The notes: a model not told the origin generated them from the sequence alone. Positions 1-17,834 are shown, counted from the first letter of the stretch. The stretch: DNA of 64,000 bases from Xanthomonas sacchari (GCF_024266585.1 NZ_CP100647.1:375001-439000), one strand, 5' to 3'. Numbers and translations are program-made.

Positions 1-2418
<2,418 letters not shown>

Positions 2419-2566
2419 CTCAAGATGCTTCCTCATAAGCATCCCTTAGCGCGACACACGTCGATCGCTCTCACTCGCTCGCTACATCACACCCTATGAG
2501 AGGCTGGCGCCCATGCCGTCCTCGGTCCATCGACCGAGTACCGCACGCGGCGACACTCCAACCGTC

Positions 2567-2683
2567 TCCCTGGTGAAATTAGCGCTGTGGAACCACCCGA
2601 TCCCATCCCGAACTCGGAAGTGAAACGCAGCTGCGCCGATGGTAGTGTGGCTCAAGCCATGCGAGAGTAGGTCATCGCCAGGG
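2567..2683 (+). rRNA. rrf: 5S ribosomal RNA
   Basis: The conserved 5S core is present (CCCGATCCCATCCCGAACTC at about 2599, then CGCCGATGGTAGTGTGG). The complementary ends CCCTGGTG and CGCCAGGGG can form the closing helix. It lies about 150 bases after the 23S end, as in a standard 16S-23S-5S operon. The end positions are judged from the terminal helix and could be off by one to three bases. Confidence 0.95.
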
Positions 2684-2693
2684 GCTTTACCCC

Positions 2694-2728
2694 AAATCCC
2701 CGTCCCACAAGGACGGGGATTTTTTATT
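2694..2728 (+). terminator. rRNA operon rho-independent terminator
   Basis: An 11-bp perfect stem, AATCCCCGTCC / GGACGGGGATT, with loop CACAA is followed by a T-rich run (TTTTTATT). It sits directly after the 5S gene and fits an intrinsic terminator for the rRNA operon. Confidence 0.93.
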
Positions 2729-3124
2729 GCGCCTGGGAAAAGCGCACTGCCGCGCGTGGCCGCATCGTCAATGCCGAAATGGGACCATTGGCCGTGGCGC
2801 CTGCCCTCACCGCTAAAGCCCGTCGCGGCTGAAGCCGCTCCTGCAGGTCATCTGGGCACCCCCGCCCAAGGGGAGCAGGTGACTCGAGGTGGCCTGAAGG
2901 CGTCATTGCGGTGCGGACAGGACATGCGCCGCTCCGCCGCGCGGCGTGCTTGCATGGTCAGATCAGGAAACGGACCGAGGCATCGCGCCCCAGACCGATC
3001 TGCGATGCCCCGACACCACTGCATTGGAGATACGCAATGGCGCGTGCCGCTGTAGTCGCGTTGCAGTCCCTCCGTGAAGCCGCCGCTGGATGCTGGCGTT
3101 CCAATGCCCGTGGGGACGACGGCG
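2729..3124. other. Intergenic region, no gene seen; one REP-like unit
   Basis: About 400 bases lie between the rRNA terminator and the 3' end of the alginate-lyase-family gene. Open frames here have no recognisable family, no convincing ribosome binding site and extend into the neighbouring gene on the opposite strand. The only structured element seen is a REP-like palindrome near 2821-2846. Confidence 0.6.
2821..2846. repeat. REP-like palindromic element (single unit)
   Basis: Contains CGCGGCTGAAGCCGCTCCTG, an imperfect palindrome centred on GGCTGAAGCC. The same core recurs in inverted pairs at 40790-40857 and 46645-46716, so it belongs to a dispersed family within this genome. Such units typically lie in non-coding DNA near gene ends. 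Confidence 0.8.
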
Positions 3125-4225
3125 CTAGCGCAGCGAATCCGGCAATGTGCTGATCGTCAGGCGCAAGGACGCCGTGCCGTGATCGAGTTGCTGGGCCAGG
3201 CGGGCGCAGGCCGGATCGTAGGCCGCGGCAAGCACCAGGAGGGGCAGTGCGCCCTCGGCCGCGTACGGCGTGCCGATGACGTGGCCGGCTTCGCCGTTGT
3301 CCGAGCGCGCCTTGTCGAAGGGGACCTGGCTGCCCACGAACTCGGCGTGGCTGCGCTCGCCGCGCAGATACGGCAGCAGCCAGTCGACGCTGCGCGCCAG
3401 CGATGCGCCATTCGGCGCGCGCCAGTGATAGAGATCCTCGCCGCGCTCGGAGAACAGCAGCGCCAGCGTCACCAGCGGGCGCAGGTCGTAGACGTGATAG
3501 GACAGCGCATCGCGTTCGACGAAATCGATGCTGCGGCCGTCGGGCAGCAGGTTGTCGGCGATCTGCTGGCGAAAGCCAGTGCGGGCGTAGTCCAACAATC
3601 GGGTGTCGTCGAGTGCGGCGCCGATCATGCCGACGGTCTTCAGGCGGTGGCTGTGCCAATTGTTGGTGGCGGTCTTGCGCTTGAGATCGCGCGAGCCGAT
3701 CTCGGCGTCGGCGATGCGTCGCATCCACGCATCGATGCCACGGCGCTGTGCGTCGGGCAGCGTTGGGCGAACGATGCGGTAAGCGAAGATCGCCGGTTCC
3801 AGCCCGGTCTCGTCGATCGGGTTGCCGTTGGGCACATTGCGCGCGGCCCATTGCGCGAGCTGGTCGCCGGCGGCCAGCGCGTCGGCGCGCGTGCCATCGA
3901 GGGCGTAGCGGAGCGCCAGCGCCTGGATGCGCGCCATGTCGCCCAGGCTGGCCTCGGTCGCGGCCTTCACCGGATCGCCGCGCAGGCGTCCGCCGGTGCT
4001 CAGGTTGTCGAGCGGGTGCGCGCCCTGTGTGCGCGCCGCATCGGCCAGCCGGGCCTGCGCCGCTTCGATCTCGCGCCAGGCCGGATCGGTGGCGGCCGCG
4101 GCGTGCAGCCGTTGCCACTGCTCGGTGGTCGGCCACAGCCGCTGCACCGCGGCGGCGGGCGCGCTGTGCGCCAGTGCGAATCCGGCAAGCATCATGCCGA
4201 GAACGGCGTGCGATGGACGAGGCAT
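3125..4225 (-). CDS. Secreted alginate lyase family protein
   Basis: Predicted 366-aa protein with a Sec-type signal peptide (hydrophobic segment ending near APAAA, about residues 8-25), so it should act in the periplasm or outside the cell. The rest resembles the alginate lyase superfamily (PF05426, PL5-like (alpha/alpha)-barrel), including a TNNWHSHR segment that corresponds to the Asn-Asn-x-His active-site region. These enzymes cleave polyuronates by beta-elimination; the real substrate here is unknown. The start is placed at the ATG that gives the signal peptide, because the same frame is open far upstream through the neighbouring gene. It lies at the end of a minus-strand row of polysaccharide-degrading genes, which fits a role in plant or bacterial polysaccharide breakdown. 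Confidence 0.85.
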   Translation of the reverse strand: MPRPSHAVLGMMLAGFALAHSAPAAAVQRLWPTTEQWQRLHAAAATDPAWREIEAAQARLADAARTQGAHPLDNLSTGGRLRGDPVKAATEASLGDMARIQALALRYALDGTRADALAAGDQLAQWAARNVPNGNPIDETGLEPAIFAYRIVRPTLPDAQRRGIDAWMRRIADAEIGSRDLKRKTATNNWHSHRLKTVGMIGAALDDTRLLDYARTGFRQQIADNLLPDGRSIDFVERDALSYHVYDLRPLVTLALLFSERGEDLYHWRAPNGASLARSVDWLLPYLRGERSHAEFVGSQVPFDKARSDNGEAGHVIGTPYAAEGALPLLVLAAAYDPACARLAQQLDHGTASLRLTISTLPDSLR

Positions 4226-4482
4226 GGCGATCTCCGGAGCCAGGGGCGGCGAGCGATGTCGCAGCGACTGTAGGCACCTTGCGGTGAACGGCGGATGGCC
4301 CAAGCCATTGCGTTCTGGCCGGGATGCGCGCGCGTCACGGGCCACAGCGGTGGACGTCAGCGGCAGTGTCGCGCTCGGCCGCAGGCTGGCCTTGTACGCG
4401 CTCTGTCCCCGGGCGCAACCGGTGGTCGCGGCGTGTCCTGTCGACGGTCCGCGCGCGAGGCGACCGCGTCGGTCCGGAGGCC

Positions 4483-5358
4483 TCAGGCCGACGCGGGCCG
4501 GCGTGCGGCGGCCTGCGCCCAGCGCGCGGCGATCACCGGCGAGGTGATGCACACGGCGCTGTCGGTGACCGTGGTCACCGCGCGCTCCAGCAGCTGGATG
4601 TCGGCCTCGTGCTGGCGCGCCACGTGCGGATCCTCGAAGAAGATCGCGCGGTGGCAGCGCCGTTCCAGCACGCGATCGGCGATCTGTGCGTCGCCGCCCA
4701 TCGGGCCGCTCTGGTAGCGGTGCACCCACTCCTGGCCTTGCGGCCAGCCACGGCTCCAGGCCAGTTCGTTGAGCCGCTGACCGGTGGTGCCGGTGGCCAC
4801 GCGCTCGGCGAAGCGCGACAGCAGTTCGAAGTGTTCGCTCGCAAAGGCCAGCATCTGCGGCTTCATCGCGTCGTGCGCGATTAGCGCCAGGGTCTGCCGC
4901 TGCAGCGCGTACAGATCGTCGGCGCCGCGGTCCGGTGGCAGCGCGGCATGGATGCGCTCCATCTCCACCCAGTCGCGGGCACTGGCCACGGTGGAAATGA
5001 ACGGCTTGCCGTGGATCACGCACTGGCGCTTGAGCGCGATCGCCTCGGGAAAGATCGAGGACGGGTCGACCGGGTCGATCAGGTAGATGGCGCCGTCGAG
5101 GGTCCGCTCGGCGCCCTCCAGGCCGACCACTTCGGCCACCAGCTTCATCAGGCCGCCCTCGCGGCCGAACGGATAGCGCTTGAGGCCGGCATAGCCGGCC
5201 AGCAACCCGGCGCGGACGATCGCCTCGTGGGTGCGGCCGATCGCGTGCAGGCCGAGCTGCAGTTCGCGGATGCCGGCTTCGCTGGCGCGCAGCCAGCGGA
5301 ACAGCGCGGCATCCTTGCCCTGGTGGTGCAGTCGGTTGGCGGCCAGGCCCAGGCGCAT
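4483..5358 (-). CDS. Methylglyoxal synthase-like protein with two MGS-like domains
   Basis: Predicted 291 aa, about twice the length of classical MgsA (about 150 aa), which converts dihydroxyacetone phosphate to methylglyoxal. The C-terminal half (about residues 157-285) has the full pattern of the family: His162 (AHDAMKP), SGPMGGD (217-223), the FEDP segment with Asp243, and QHEAD with His250 and Asp253. The N-terminal half (about 3-130) follows the same layout but is degenerate: the GGD motif is replaced by GREGG (65-69), Asp95 is kept in LIDP, and the His/Asp pair after it is missing. I read this as an internal duplication with one likely active and one likely structural or regulatory domain. 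It lies between secreted glycosidase genes, yet has no signal peptide. Confidence 0.75.
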   Translation of the reverse strand: MRLGLAANRLHHQGKDAALFRWLRASEAGIRELQLGLHAIGRTHEAIVRAGLLAGYAGLKRYPFGREGGLMKLVAEVVGLEGAERTLDGAIYLIDPVDPSSIFPEAIALKRQCVIHGKPFISTVASARDWVEMERIHAALPPDRGADDLYALQRQTLALIAHDAMKPQMLAFASEHFELLSRFAERVATGTTGQRLNELAWSRGWPQGQEWVHRYQSGPMGGDAQIADRVLERRCHRAIFFEDPHVARQHEADIQLLERAVTTVTDSAVCITSPVIAARWAQAAARRPASA

Positions 5359-5465
5359 GCGTCGATCCGTGCGGAAGAGGTGCGACAGTCTGCGCCCGAT
5401 CGCGGTACCGACTCAATCGCCGCGCGATCGCCACACCGCCGGGGCGGACCCTGGCCTTGCTGCGG

Positions 5466-6521
5466 TCACTGCGTGACTTGCTGCGCGCGTACCGCCAGCA
5501 CGTCCATCTGCGGCTTATCGGCGCCGTTCTTGTCCGGCTGCAGGTTGAACGCATAGTCGCTGCGCCACCACGCGCCGCCGGCCCAGGCGGTCCAGCCCAG
5601 CCACACGTCGCCGTTGTCGTGGACGTAGCCGAGCATGGTGTCGAGCGCGGCCAGGCAGGTGGGGTCGCTGCTGCCGCCGAACTCGCCGAGGAAGCCGCGA
5701 TAGCCGTTGGCGCGCAGCCACTGGGTGAACGCCTGCAGGCGTTCGGCACCGATGCCGGTGCCGACACAGGTGGGGCTGGTGCCGGAGGAGTCGGGATCCA
5801 GGTACTGGTGTACCTCGAACGCCAGGTTGCCGGCTGGGTCGCGCACCGCGAGCAAGGCCTGCGCGTTGGACACGCCGTACCAGGTGCTGTTCCAGCTGTG
5901 CGCACCGCTGAAGGCGGTGCCGGGGACCAGGATCAGGTTGTCGGCGCCGGTGCCGCGGATCGCATCGATGGCCTGTTGGGCGATGCCGGCCCAGTCACCG
6001 GAGGCAAGCCCGTTTGGTTCGTTCATCAGCCCGAACACCACGGTCGGGTCGTTGCCGAAGACCAGCGCCAGGCGTCGCCACAGATCGGCCAGCGCCGCCG
6101 CCGGCACCGCGTCGCCGCCAATGCGCACGCCGTCGTACTTGGCGTAATTGTGTACGTCCAGGATCAGCTGCAGGTCGTAGCGCTTGGCGCGCTCGACCGC
6201 GGTACGCAACGCGTCGAGTTGCGCGGTGTCCAGCGGGCCGTTGGCCAGCGGCTGCAGCCGCTCCCACAGGAACGGCAGGCGCACGATGTTCATGCCCTGC
6301 GCGGCGGTATACGCATAGTCGGCGTCGGTGGGATACACATAGTCCTTGAACAGCACGCCCGGCTTCTTCGCCGAGTTGAACTCCGCGCCGGCCAGGTTGA
6401 TGCCGGCGTAGCGCAGCGTCTGCTGGGCCTGTGCCAGCGGCATGCAGGCCGCCAGCGTCAGGCACAGCGCGGCGCGGCGCCAGCGCTGCGAGAAACGGGA
6501 AGTACGGGTCTTGCGTGGCAT
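5466..6521 (-). CDS. Secreted GH5 endoglucanase (cellulase), copy 1
   Basis: 351-aa precursor with a basic N-terminus and a Sec signal peptide ending near AQAQ. The mature part is a single glycoside hydrolase family 5 catalytic domain with no carbohydrate-binding module. Key motifs are DVHNYAKYDG, the acid/base Glu in GLMNEPNG, the EVHQYLD segment, the nucleophile Glu in FLGEFGG, and a WAGGAWW stretch near the C-terminus lining the substrate cleft. It should hydrolyse beta-1,4-glucan outside the cell. The chosen ATG follows an AAGGA ribosome binding site. It is the last of three adjacent paralogues that share the AGxNLxGAE start, clearly from tandem duplication. Confidence 0.93.
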   Translation of the reverse strand: MPRKTRTSRFSQRWRRAALCLTLAACMPLAQAQQTLRYAGINLAGAEFNSAKKPGVLFKDYVYPTDADYAYTAAQGMNIVRLPFLWERLQPLANGPLDTAQLDALRTAVERAKRYDLQLILDVHNYAKYDGVRIGGDAVPAAALADLWRRLALVFGNDPTVVFGLMNEPNGLASGDWAGIAQQAIDAIRGTGADNLILVPGTAFSGAHSWNSTWYGVSNAQALLAVRDPAGNLAFEVHQYLDPDSSGTSPTCVGTGIGAERLQAFTQWLRANGYRGFLGEFGGSSDPTCLAALDTMLGYVHDNGDVWLGWTAWAGGAWWRSDYAFNLQPDKNGADKPQMDVLAVRAQQVTQ

Positions 6522-6710
6522 GGCGGATCCTTCGTGGGGAAAGAGCGGCCGGCGCCGCGATGCGGCGTGCGCGGCCATGCGCAACGCTGCAACCGCCATG
6601 CCAGAGCGCGTGCAGTCATCGCGAACAGGCAGTGCCGTGCGTCGCAGTTCGACACTGCGACGGCACGGTGCCGCTGCGATGCGACGTGGCGCGCGCCTAC
6701 GCCACTGCAC

Positions 6711-7763
6711 TCAGCGCGTGATGCGCTGCGCCCAGGGGGCGAGGATCGCCATCTGCGGCCGGTCGCGGCCGTCGGCGTCGGGCTGCACGTTGAACGGATA
6801 GTCTTCGCGCCACCAGGCGCCACCGGCCCAATAGCTCCAGCCCAGCCACAGCGTCGGATGCTGCGCGATGTCGGCGAGCATGCCGTCCAGTGCGCGCCGG
6901 CAGACCGGATTGTCGGCGCCGGCGAATTCGCCGAGGAAGCCGAGGTGGCCGGTCTCCTGCAACCATCCGGTGAACGCACGCAGGCGCTCGGCGCCGATGT
7001 CGTCGCTGACGCAGACCGGGCTGGTGCCGCTGGAATCGGCATCGAGGTATTGGTGCACTTCGATCGCCACGCGCTGCAGCGGATCGTGCAGCGACGCCAA
7101 CGCGCTGGCGTTGGAGGTGCCGTCCACCGGCGTGTACCAGCTATGCGCGCCGGTCCACAGCGCGCCCGGCACCAGGATCAGGTTGCTGGCGCCGGTGTCG
7201 CGGATCGCATCGACGGTGGCCTGTGCGGCGGCGGCCCACGCGGCCGGGGTGATCCCGTGCGGCTCGTTCATCAGCCCGAACACCACCGCATTGTCGCTGC
7301 CGTAGGCATGCGCCAGGCGCTGCCACAGGTCGACGAAGGCGGCGACCGGCAGGTCGCTGCTGCCGATCAGGCGGCCGTCGTACCGCGCGTAGTTGTGGAT
7401 GTCCACGATCAAATACATGCCCTGCGCCTTGGCCTGGCGCACGGCGTCGTCGATCAGCGCCAGTTGCGCGGCGTCGAGTGGGCCGCGCGGCTGCGGTTGC
7501 AGGCGTTCCCAGCGCACCGGCAGGCGCAGCAGGTTCATGCCCTTGCCGGCGAAATACGTGTAGTCGCTGCTGCGCGGATAGGTGTAGTCGACGCCGACGG
7601 TGCCGGGGATCTTCGACGGCGTGATCTCGGCGCCGGACAGGTTGACGCCGGCAAAGCGCAGCGCCTCCTGCGCCTGCAACGACGGCAGCGGAACGGACAG
7701 GCAGAGCAGCAGGACGGCACGCCAGGCGTGCCACGACCGCCGACGCAAGCTGCGCACGATCAT
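6711..7763 (-). CDS. Secreted GH5 endoglucanase (cellulase), copy 2
   Basis: 350-aa precursor with an Arg-rich start and a signal peptide ending near LQAQ. It is a single GH5 domain with DIHNYARYDG, acid/base Glu in GLMNEPHG, EVHQYLDAD and nucleophile Glu in FLGEFAG, and ends with the WAGGAWW segment shared by its neighbours. A strong GGAGG ribosome binding site precedes the ATG. It is somewhat more diverged than copies 1 and 3 in the N-terminal third (ITPSKIPGTVGVDYT where the others have FNSAKKPGVLxKDY), so substrate preference may differ. No binding domain is present. Confidence 0.93.
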   Translation of the reverse strand: MIVRSLRRRSWHAWRAVLLLCLSVPLPSLQAQEALRFAGVNLSGAEITPSKIPGTVGVDYTYPRSSDYTYFAGKGMNLLRLPVRWERLQPQPRGPLDAAQLALIDDAVRQAKAQGMYLIVDIHNYARYDGRLIGSSDLPVAAFVDLWQRLAHAYGSDNAVVFGLMNEPHGITPAAWAAAAQATVDAIRDTGASNLILVPGALWTGAHSWYTPVDGTSNASALASLHDPLQRVAIEVHQYLDADSSGTSPVCVSDDIGAERLRAFTGWLQETGHLGFLGEFAGADNPVCRRALDGMLADIAQHPTLWLGWSYWAGGAWWREDYPFNVQPDADGRDRPQMAILAPWAQRITR

Positions 7764-8037
7764 GGGGGGCCTCCTTCGGCATCAGGGGGGGACCCGGTCG
7801 ATCGAGGACGGCCGGCCGGGCTGATGACAACGGTGTGCGTACACCGTAGTGCATTGCCGATGGCGAGGCGATGCATCGCAGCCGCGCATGCATGGATCTG
7901 TGCCGCGATTGGCAGCGCGAACCGGTACTGGATCTAGCGCTGCGCGCACGATGCCGGGCGTGCGCGTGGCCGACGCTGCACGCCGAGGTGCGGGGATGCG
8001 CAGGGCGTTGCCGGCACGCGGCGCCGGCAACGGCGGC

Positions 8038-9093
8038 TCACTTCTTGCCGGTGATCTCGCGGGCGTACTTGGACAGGATCGCCATCTGCGGCTTCTCGCT
8101 GCCATCCTTGCCGGGCTGCACGTTGAACGGATAGTCGGGCTTCCACCACGCGCCGGCGGCCCACCAGGTCCAGCCGAGGAGGACGTCGTCGTTCTTCTGC
8201 ATGTAGCTGAGCATGTTCTCCAGCGCCTGGTTGCACAGTGGCGTGTCGGGGGTGGCGAACTCGCCGATGAAGCCGACCTTCTTGTTCTCGCGCAGCCAGT
8301 TGACGAAGCCGGCCAGCCGGTCGGGCCCGGCGCTGGTGCCGACGCATTCGCGCTTGGTGCCGCTGCTGTCGTCGTCCAGGTACTGATGCGCCTCGAACGC
8401 GATGCGGTTGCGCGGATCCTTGAGCGGTTGCAGCGCCACCGCGTTGGACGCGCCGTTGATGGTTTTGAGCCAGCTATGCGCGCCGCTCCACAGCGTGCCG
8501 GGGACCAGGATCAGGTTGTCGGCGCCGGCCTTGCGAATGGCGTCGATCGCCGCCTGTGCGGCGCTGGCCCATTGGGTGGAGGACACCGCATTGGGTTCGT
8601 TCATCAGCCCGAAGATGACGTGGTCGTCGCCCTTGAATGCGTCGGCCAGGCGCCGCCAGAAATCGGCGAACACCGCGTCCGGGGCGCCCTCGCTGCCGAC
8701 CAGCGCGCCGTTGTACTTGGCGTAGTTGTGCGGATCCAGGATCAGGTAGAGGTGGTTGGCCTTGGCCTGCTCCACCGCCTTCTTCAACAGCGCCAGTTGC
8801 GCCGGATCGAACTCGCCCTTGGCGGTGGGCTGCAGGCGTTCCCACAGGAACGGCAGGCGGACGGTGTTCATGCCCTTGCTGGCGAAGTAGGCGTAGTCGC
8901 TGGCGGTCGGGTAGGTGTAGTCCTTGTACAGCACGCCGGGTTTCTTGGCGGAGTTGAACTCGGCGCCGGCGAGGTTGACGCCGGCGTACTTGAGCACGCT
9001 GCGGCCTTCGGCGGCGGCGTTGCAGGCGACGGCGAGCAGCAGCGCCAGCGGCAGGGAACGCCAACGCGGGGAACACGACGAGGAAAGCGACAT
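8038..9093 (-). CDS. Secreted GH5 endoglucanase (cellulase), copy 3
   Basis: 351-aa precursor with a signal peptide ending near NAAAE. GH5 catalytic motifs are complete: DPHNYAKYNG, acid/base Glu in GLMNEPNA, EAHQYLDDD, nucleophile Glu in FIGEFAT, and WAAGAWW. The ATG lies after AAGGAAG, a plausible ribosome binding site. It is the first-transcribed copy of the three-gene array and more Lys-rich than the other two. About 325 bases separate it from gltD upstream, room enough for its own promoter. Confidence 0.93.
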   Translation of the reverse strand: MSLSSSCSPRWRSLPLALLLAVACNAAAEGRSVLKYAGVNLAGAEFNSAKKPGVLYKDYTYPTASDYAYFASKGMNTVRLPFLWERLQPTAKGEFDPAQLALLKKAVEQAKANHLYLILDPHNYAKYNGALVGSEGAPDAVFADFWRRLADAFKGDDHVIFGLMNEPNAVSSTQWASAAQAAIDAIRKAGADNLILVPGTLWSGAHSWLKTINGASNAVALQPLKDPRNRIAFEAHQYLDDDSSGTKRECVGTSAGPDRLAGFVNWLRENKKVGFIGEFATPDTPLCNQALENMLSYMQKNDDVLLGWTWWAAGAWWKPDYPFNVQPGKDGSEKPQMAILSKYAREITGKK

Positions 9094-9418
9094 GGGGGAG
9101 CTTCCTTGGGGGAGGGGAGGCGCCATCCCGGTCGGGGCAGCACGGGAGGGCAGGCACAAGCGTGCAAGGATCGCCCTTGCGACCGCCAGCATGAACGTAC
9201 CGATGTTAGCTCGCCATTCACCTGGCTCGGCCGCTGCGCGCGGCCTGTGCCCGCCTCCACGCGAGGCCTGTGGTGCAACCGACGGCATCGGCGTGACGGC
9301 AGTCCCGGGCCGCGCGATGCGGGAAGCGCCGCGCGGTATCGCCCAGGCGGGCGCTGTGGACGTCGCTGGCCAGGTAGAGACGTGCTCGCGCGCGGCCGAT
9401 GGCGCCGCGCGCGGGCGC
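9094..9418. other. Intergenic region upstream of the cellulase array, no gene seen
   Basis: 325 bases between the gltD stop and the first cellulase start. I see no conserved coding frame and no obvious intrinsic terminator. It probably holds the cellulase promoter, but no clear -35/-10 pair stands out. Confidence 0.5.
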
Positions 9419-15491
<6,073 letters not shown>

Positions 15492-15683
15492 GTCTGCCTC
15501 TGAAAGCGATCCGAAGGAACGCGGCGACACTCGCCCCCGCTCTATCCTGGAGCGCTTCTTGAGGTCACCGGAATCCCGACTAAAACATAGTTGGTGCGGT
15601 GCCGCAACACACCGTTACACCTGCAACTTCGGCGCCGGCGGCGGCGCTGTCGCCGCCGCCGCGCCGGGGGCCCGGGCGGCGGC

Positions 15684-16079
15684 CTAGCCGCAGCGCACGC
15701 CGGTGATCTGGTTCTTCTCGTCGACCTCGATGTTGAGCCGTTCGCCGTTGAACTCCATGGTCACCACCTGGTTCGGCTTGAGCACGCGGGCGGTCTTGGC
15801 GCCGGTGTCGCTGCGCGCCTGGTCCAGCAGCGCCGGCTCGAAGGTCTGCCCGACCAGGCCCTGTGCCTGCGAGGCGTCGCAACTGCCCACCGGCGGGGCG
15901 TCCGGGGCGTTGGCCGGATCCGGCGCGGCGGCCTGCTGCGCGGCGGCCTGCGCCTTGGCGGTCACCTGTTCCTGCTCGTCCGGCGGCGGCGCGCCGCAGG
16001 CGGCCAGGGCCAGCGCCAGGCAGGCCGTGCCGAGCAGGCCGGCACGCGTGGACGCACGGGAGGAAAGGGGTGTACTCAT
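15684..16079 (-). CDS. I78-family peptidase inhibitor-like lipoprotein
   Basis: 131 aa. A lipoprotein signal peptide ends at LALAAC (Cys28), so the protein should be anchored to a membrane facing the periplasm. A Gln/Ala/Pro-rich linker is followed by an about 65-residue domain with the I78 pattern: one Cys near its start (GSCDASQA), the GQTFEPALLD stretch, RVLKPNQVVTMEF, ERLNIEVDE and a terminal RCG that could pair with the first Cys. I78 proteins inhibit serine peptidases; the target here is unknown. AGGAG precedes the ATG. A second protein with the same ending lies on the other side of the topoisomerase gene (17862-18218). Confidence 0.75.
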   Translation of the reverse strand: MSTPLSSRASTRAGLLGTACLALALAACGAPPPDEQEQVTAKAQAAAQQAAAPDPANAPDAPPVGSCDASQAQGLVGQTFEPALLDQARSDTGAKTARVLKPNQVVTMEFNGERLNIEVDEKNQITGVRCG

Positions 16080-16610
16080 CGGGGCTCCTGATGGATGGAG
16101 GGAAGATGGGGGCCAGCATAGAGCGTGTGATGCCGTTGAGACGAGCGCGAAGCGTCCGGTGGCGCGTCGAGACCGTGGCCCGGCGGGCCGCCTGCAACAC
16201 GGCGTGCCCCGCGGTCTCCCGCGGCACAGGACGCTTCCCGGCGGGTTGGCCGCCCGCGGCGCGGCGCCGGCGCCGCGCGGTCTGCCTTGCCCCGCGCCTC
16301 CCGCCAGTTCCGCACCGCGCACTGCCAACGCATCTCGCCTGCACGGGCATCACCCGCGCTAGAACGTGCGTCGCGCTTTGAGACCGGCCGCGGCCATCGG
16401 CGGCGAACGGCGCCGCCGACGCGCCGGCGGCCGTTGCGGTGTCTGCCGGCGCGACGCACGTTCCACCGTGGCAGCATGGGACACGGCGCATTCGTCACAC
16501 GTTAAGCGGCGCGGCGTCCCCGGCATCACGCGCCGTAGCCGCTGCGCTGCCGACAATCCGGGCTCGTGGAACCGGCGGCGCGGGCCGCGGTTCCGGCTTC
16601 CGGAGGTCCG
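16080..16610. other. Divergent intergenic region, no gene seen
   Basis: 531 very GC-rich bases between the divergent inhibitor lipoprotein and topoisomerase genes. Frames crossing it lack recognisable domains and usable ribosome binding sites. It presumably contains both promoters, but I cannot point to specific boxes. Confidence 0.5.
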
Positions 16611-17834
16611 ATGTCCAACGCGTCCCGTTCCACCGCCGCGGCCGATGCGGCGCGTGCCCGGCAGTCCCGCCAGGCCGCCAGCAGCGCGGGCCTGGTCTAC
16701 GTCAGCGACCAGGAACCGGGCATCGCCCGGCGCCGTGCCGGCAAGGGCTTCGGCTACCGCATGCCCGACGGCAGCGCGGTGCGCGACGCCGCCACCCTGC
16801 AGCGCATCCGCCAGCTGGCGATCCCGCCGGCCTACACCGAGGTGTGGATCTGCGCGCGCGACAACGGCCACCTGCAGGCCACCGGCCGCGACGCGCGCCG
16901 GCGCAAGCAGTACCGCTACCACCCCGACTGGGCGCAGGTGCGCGGCGACGGCAAGTTCGAGCGCATCGTCGCCTTCGGCCAGGCGCTGCCGCGGCTGCGC
17001 CGGCGCCTGCGCCGCGACCTGGCGCTGCCCGGCTACCCGCGCGACAAGGTGCTGGCGATGGTGGTGGCGCTGATGGCCGAGACCCTGGTGCGCGTGGGCA
17101 ACGCCGAATACGCGCGCAGCAACCGCTCCTACGGCCTGACCACGCTGCGCAACCGCCACCTGGCCTTCGTCAAGGGCGGCCGCGCGCGGCTGCAGTTCCG
17201 CGGCAAGGGCGGCCAGGAGCACGACATCGAGGTCGACGACGTGCACCTGGTCAAGCTGATCCGCGGCTGCCAGCAACTGCCCGGGCAGGCGTTGTTCCAG
17301 TACCGCGACGACGACGGCCAGTTGCAGCCGGTGGACTCGGGCGAGGTCAACGACTACCTGCGCGAGGCGATGGGCGAGAGCTTCACCGCCAAGGACTTCC
17401 GCACCTGGGGCGGCACCCGCGCCGCCCTGCAGCGGCTGGCCGCCCTGCCGTTGCCGGACAGCGGCGGCGAGCGCGCGCTGGCGCAGGCGCAGAACGCGGT
17501 GATCCGCGAAGTGGCCGAGGCGCTGGGCAATACCCCGGCGGTGTGCCGCAAGGCCTACATCGACCCGTGCGTGTTCGACGGCTGGCGCTGCGGGCGCCTG
17601 CACGGCCTGTGCGAAGGCGTGCGCGGCGAGCGGCAGTGGGATCTGATCACGCTGAAGTATCTGGGGCGGGCACGCACGGCGGCGCGCAAGGCGGCCAAGG
17701 CCGCCGGCCGCACCGCGACCAAGGCGCCGCCCCTGCGCAAGGCCGCACGTGCCCCGCGCAAGGCGGCGAGCGTGCAGGGCAGCGGTACCCGCGCCAAGCG
17801 CAAGGCCGCGCCTGCGGTGCGCAAGCGCGCCTGA
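16611..17834 (+). CDS. DNA topoisomerase IB (poxvirus/eukaryote-type)
   Basis: 407 aa, typical of bacterial TopIB. After a short N-terminal tail comes the DNA-clamping domain (YRMPDGSAVRD, IPPAYTEVWIC, RRKQYRYHP), then the catalytic domain with the family's conserved residues: RVGNxEYAR, TTLRNRH, FRGKGG and GNTPAVCRKAYIDP. Tyr316 in the last motif is the expected nucleophile that forms the 3'-phosphotyrosyl intermediate, relaxing supercoils without ATP. The C-terminal 60 or so residues are Lys/Arg/Ala-rich, a likely DNA-binding tail. The ATG after CGGAGG was chosen over an upstream in-frame start lacking such a site. Confidence 0.95.
   Translation: MSNASRSTAAADAARARQSRQAASSAGLVYVSDQEPGIARRRAGKGFGYRMPDGSAVRDAATLQRIRQLAIPPAYTEVWICARDNGHLQATGRDARRRKQYRYHPDWAQVRGDGKFERIVAFGQALPRLRRRLRRDLALPGYPRDKVLAMVVALMAETLVRVGNAEYARSNRSYGLTTLRNRHLAFVKGGRARLQFRGKGGQEHDIEVDDVHLVKLIRGCQQLPGQALFQYRDDDGQLQPVDSGEVNDYLREAMGESFTAKDFRTWGGTRAALQRLAALPLPDSGGERALAQAQNAVIREVAEALGNTPAVCRKAYIDPCVFDGWRCGRLHGLCEGVRGERQWDLITLKYLGRARTAARKAAKAAGRTATKAPPLRKAARAPRKAASVQGSGTRAKRKAAPAVRKRA

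Noticed and set aside
2639-3153. Open frames over the 5S gene and downstream region
   Set aside because: One starts inside 5S rRNA and crosses its terminator; no domain or ribosome binding site.
3125-5905. A 926-residue reading of the alginate-lyase frame extended through the upstream genes
   Set aside because: The upstream part runs antisense-like through the methylglyoxal-synthase and cellulase genes; the signal peptide start at 4225 is far better.
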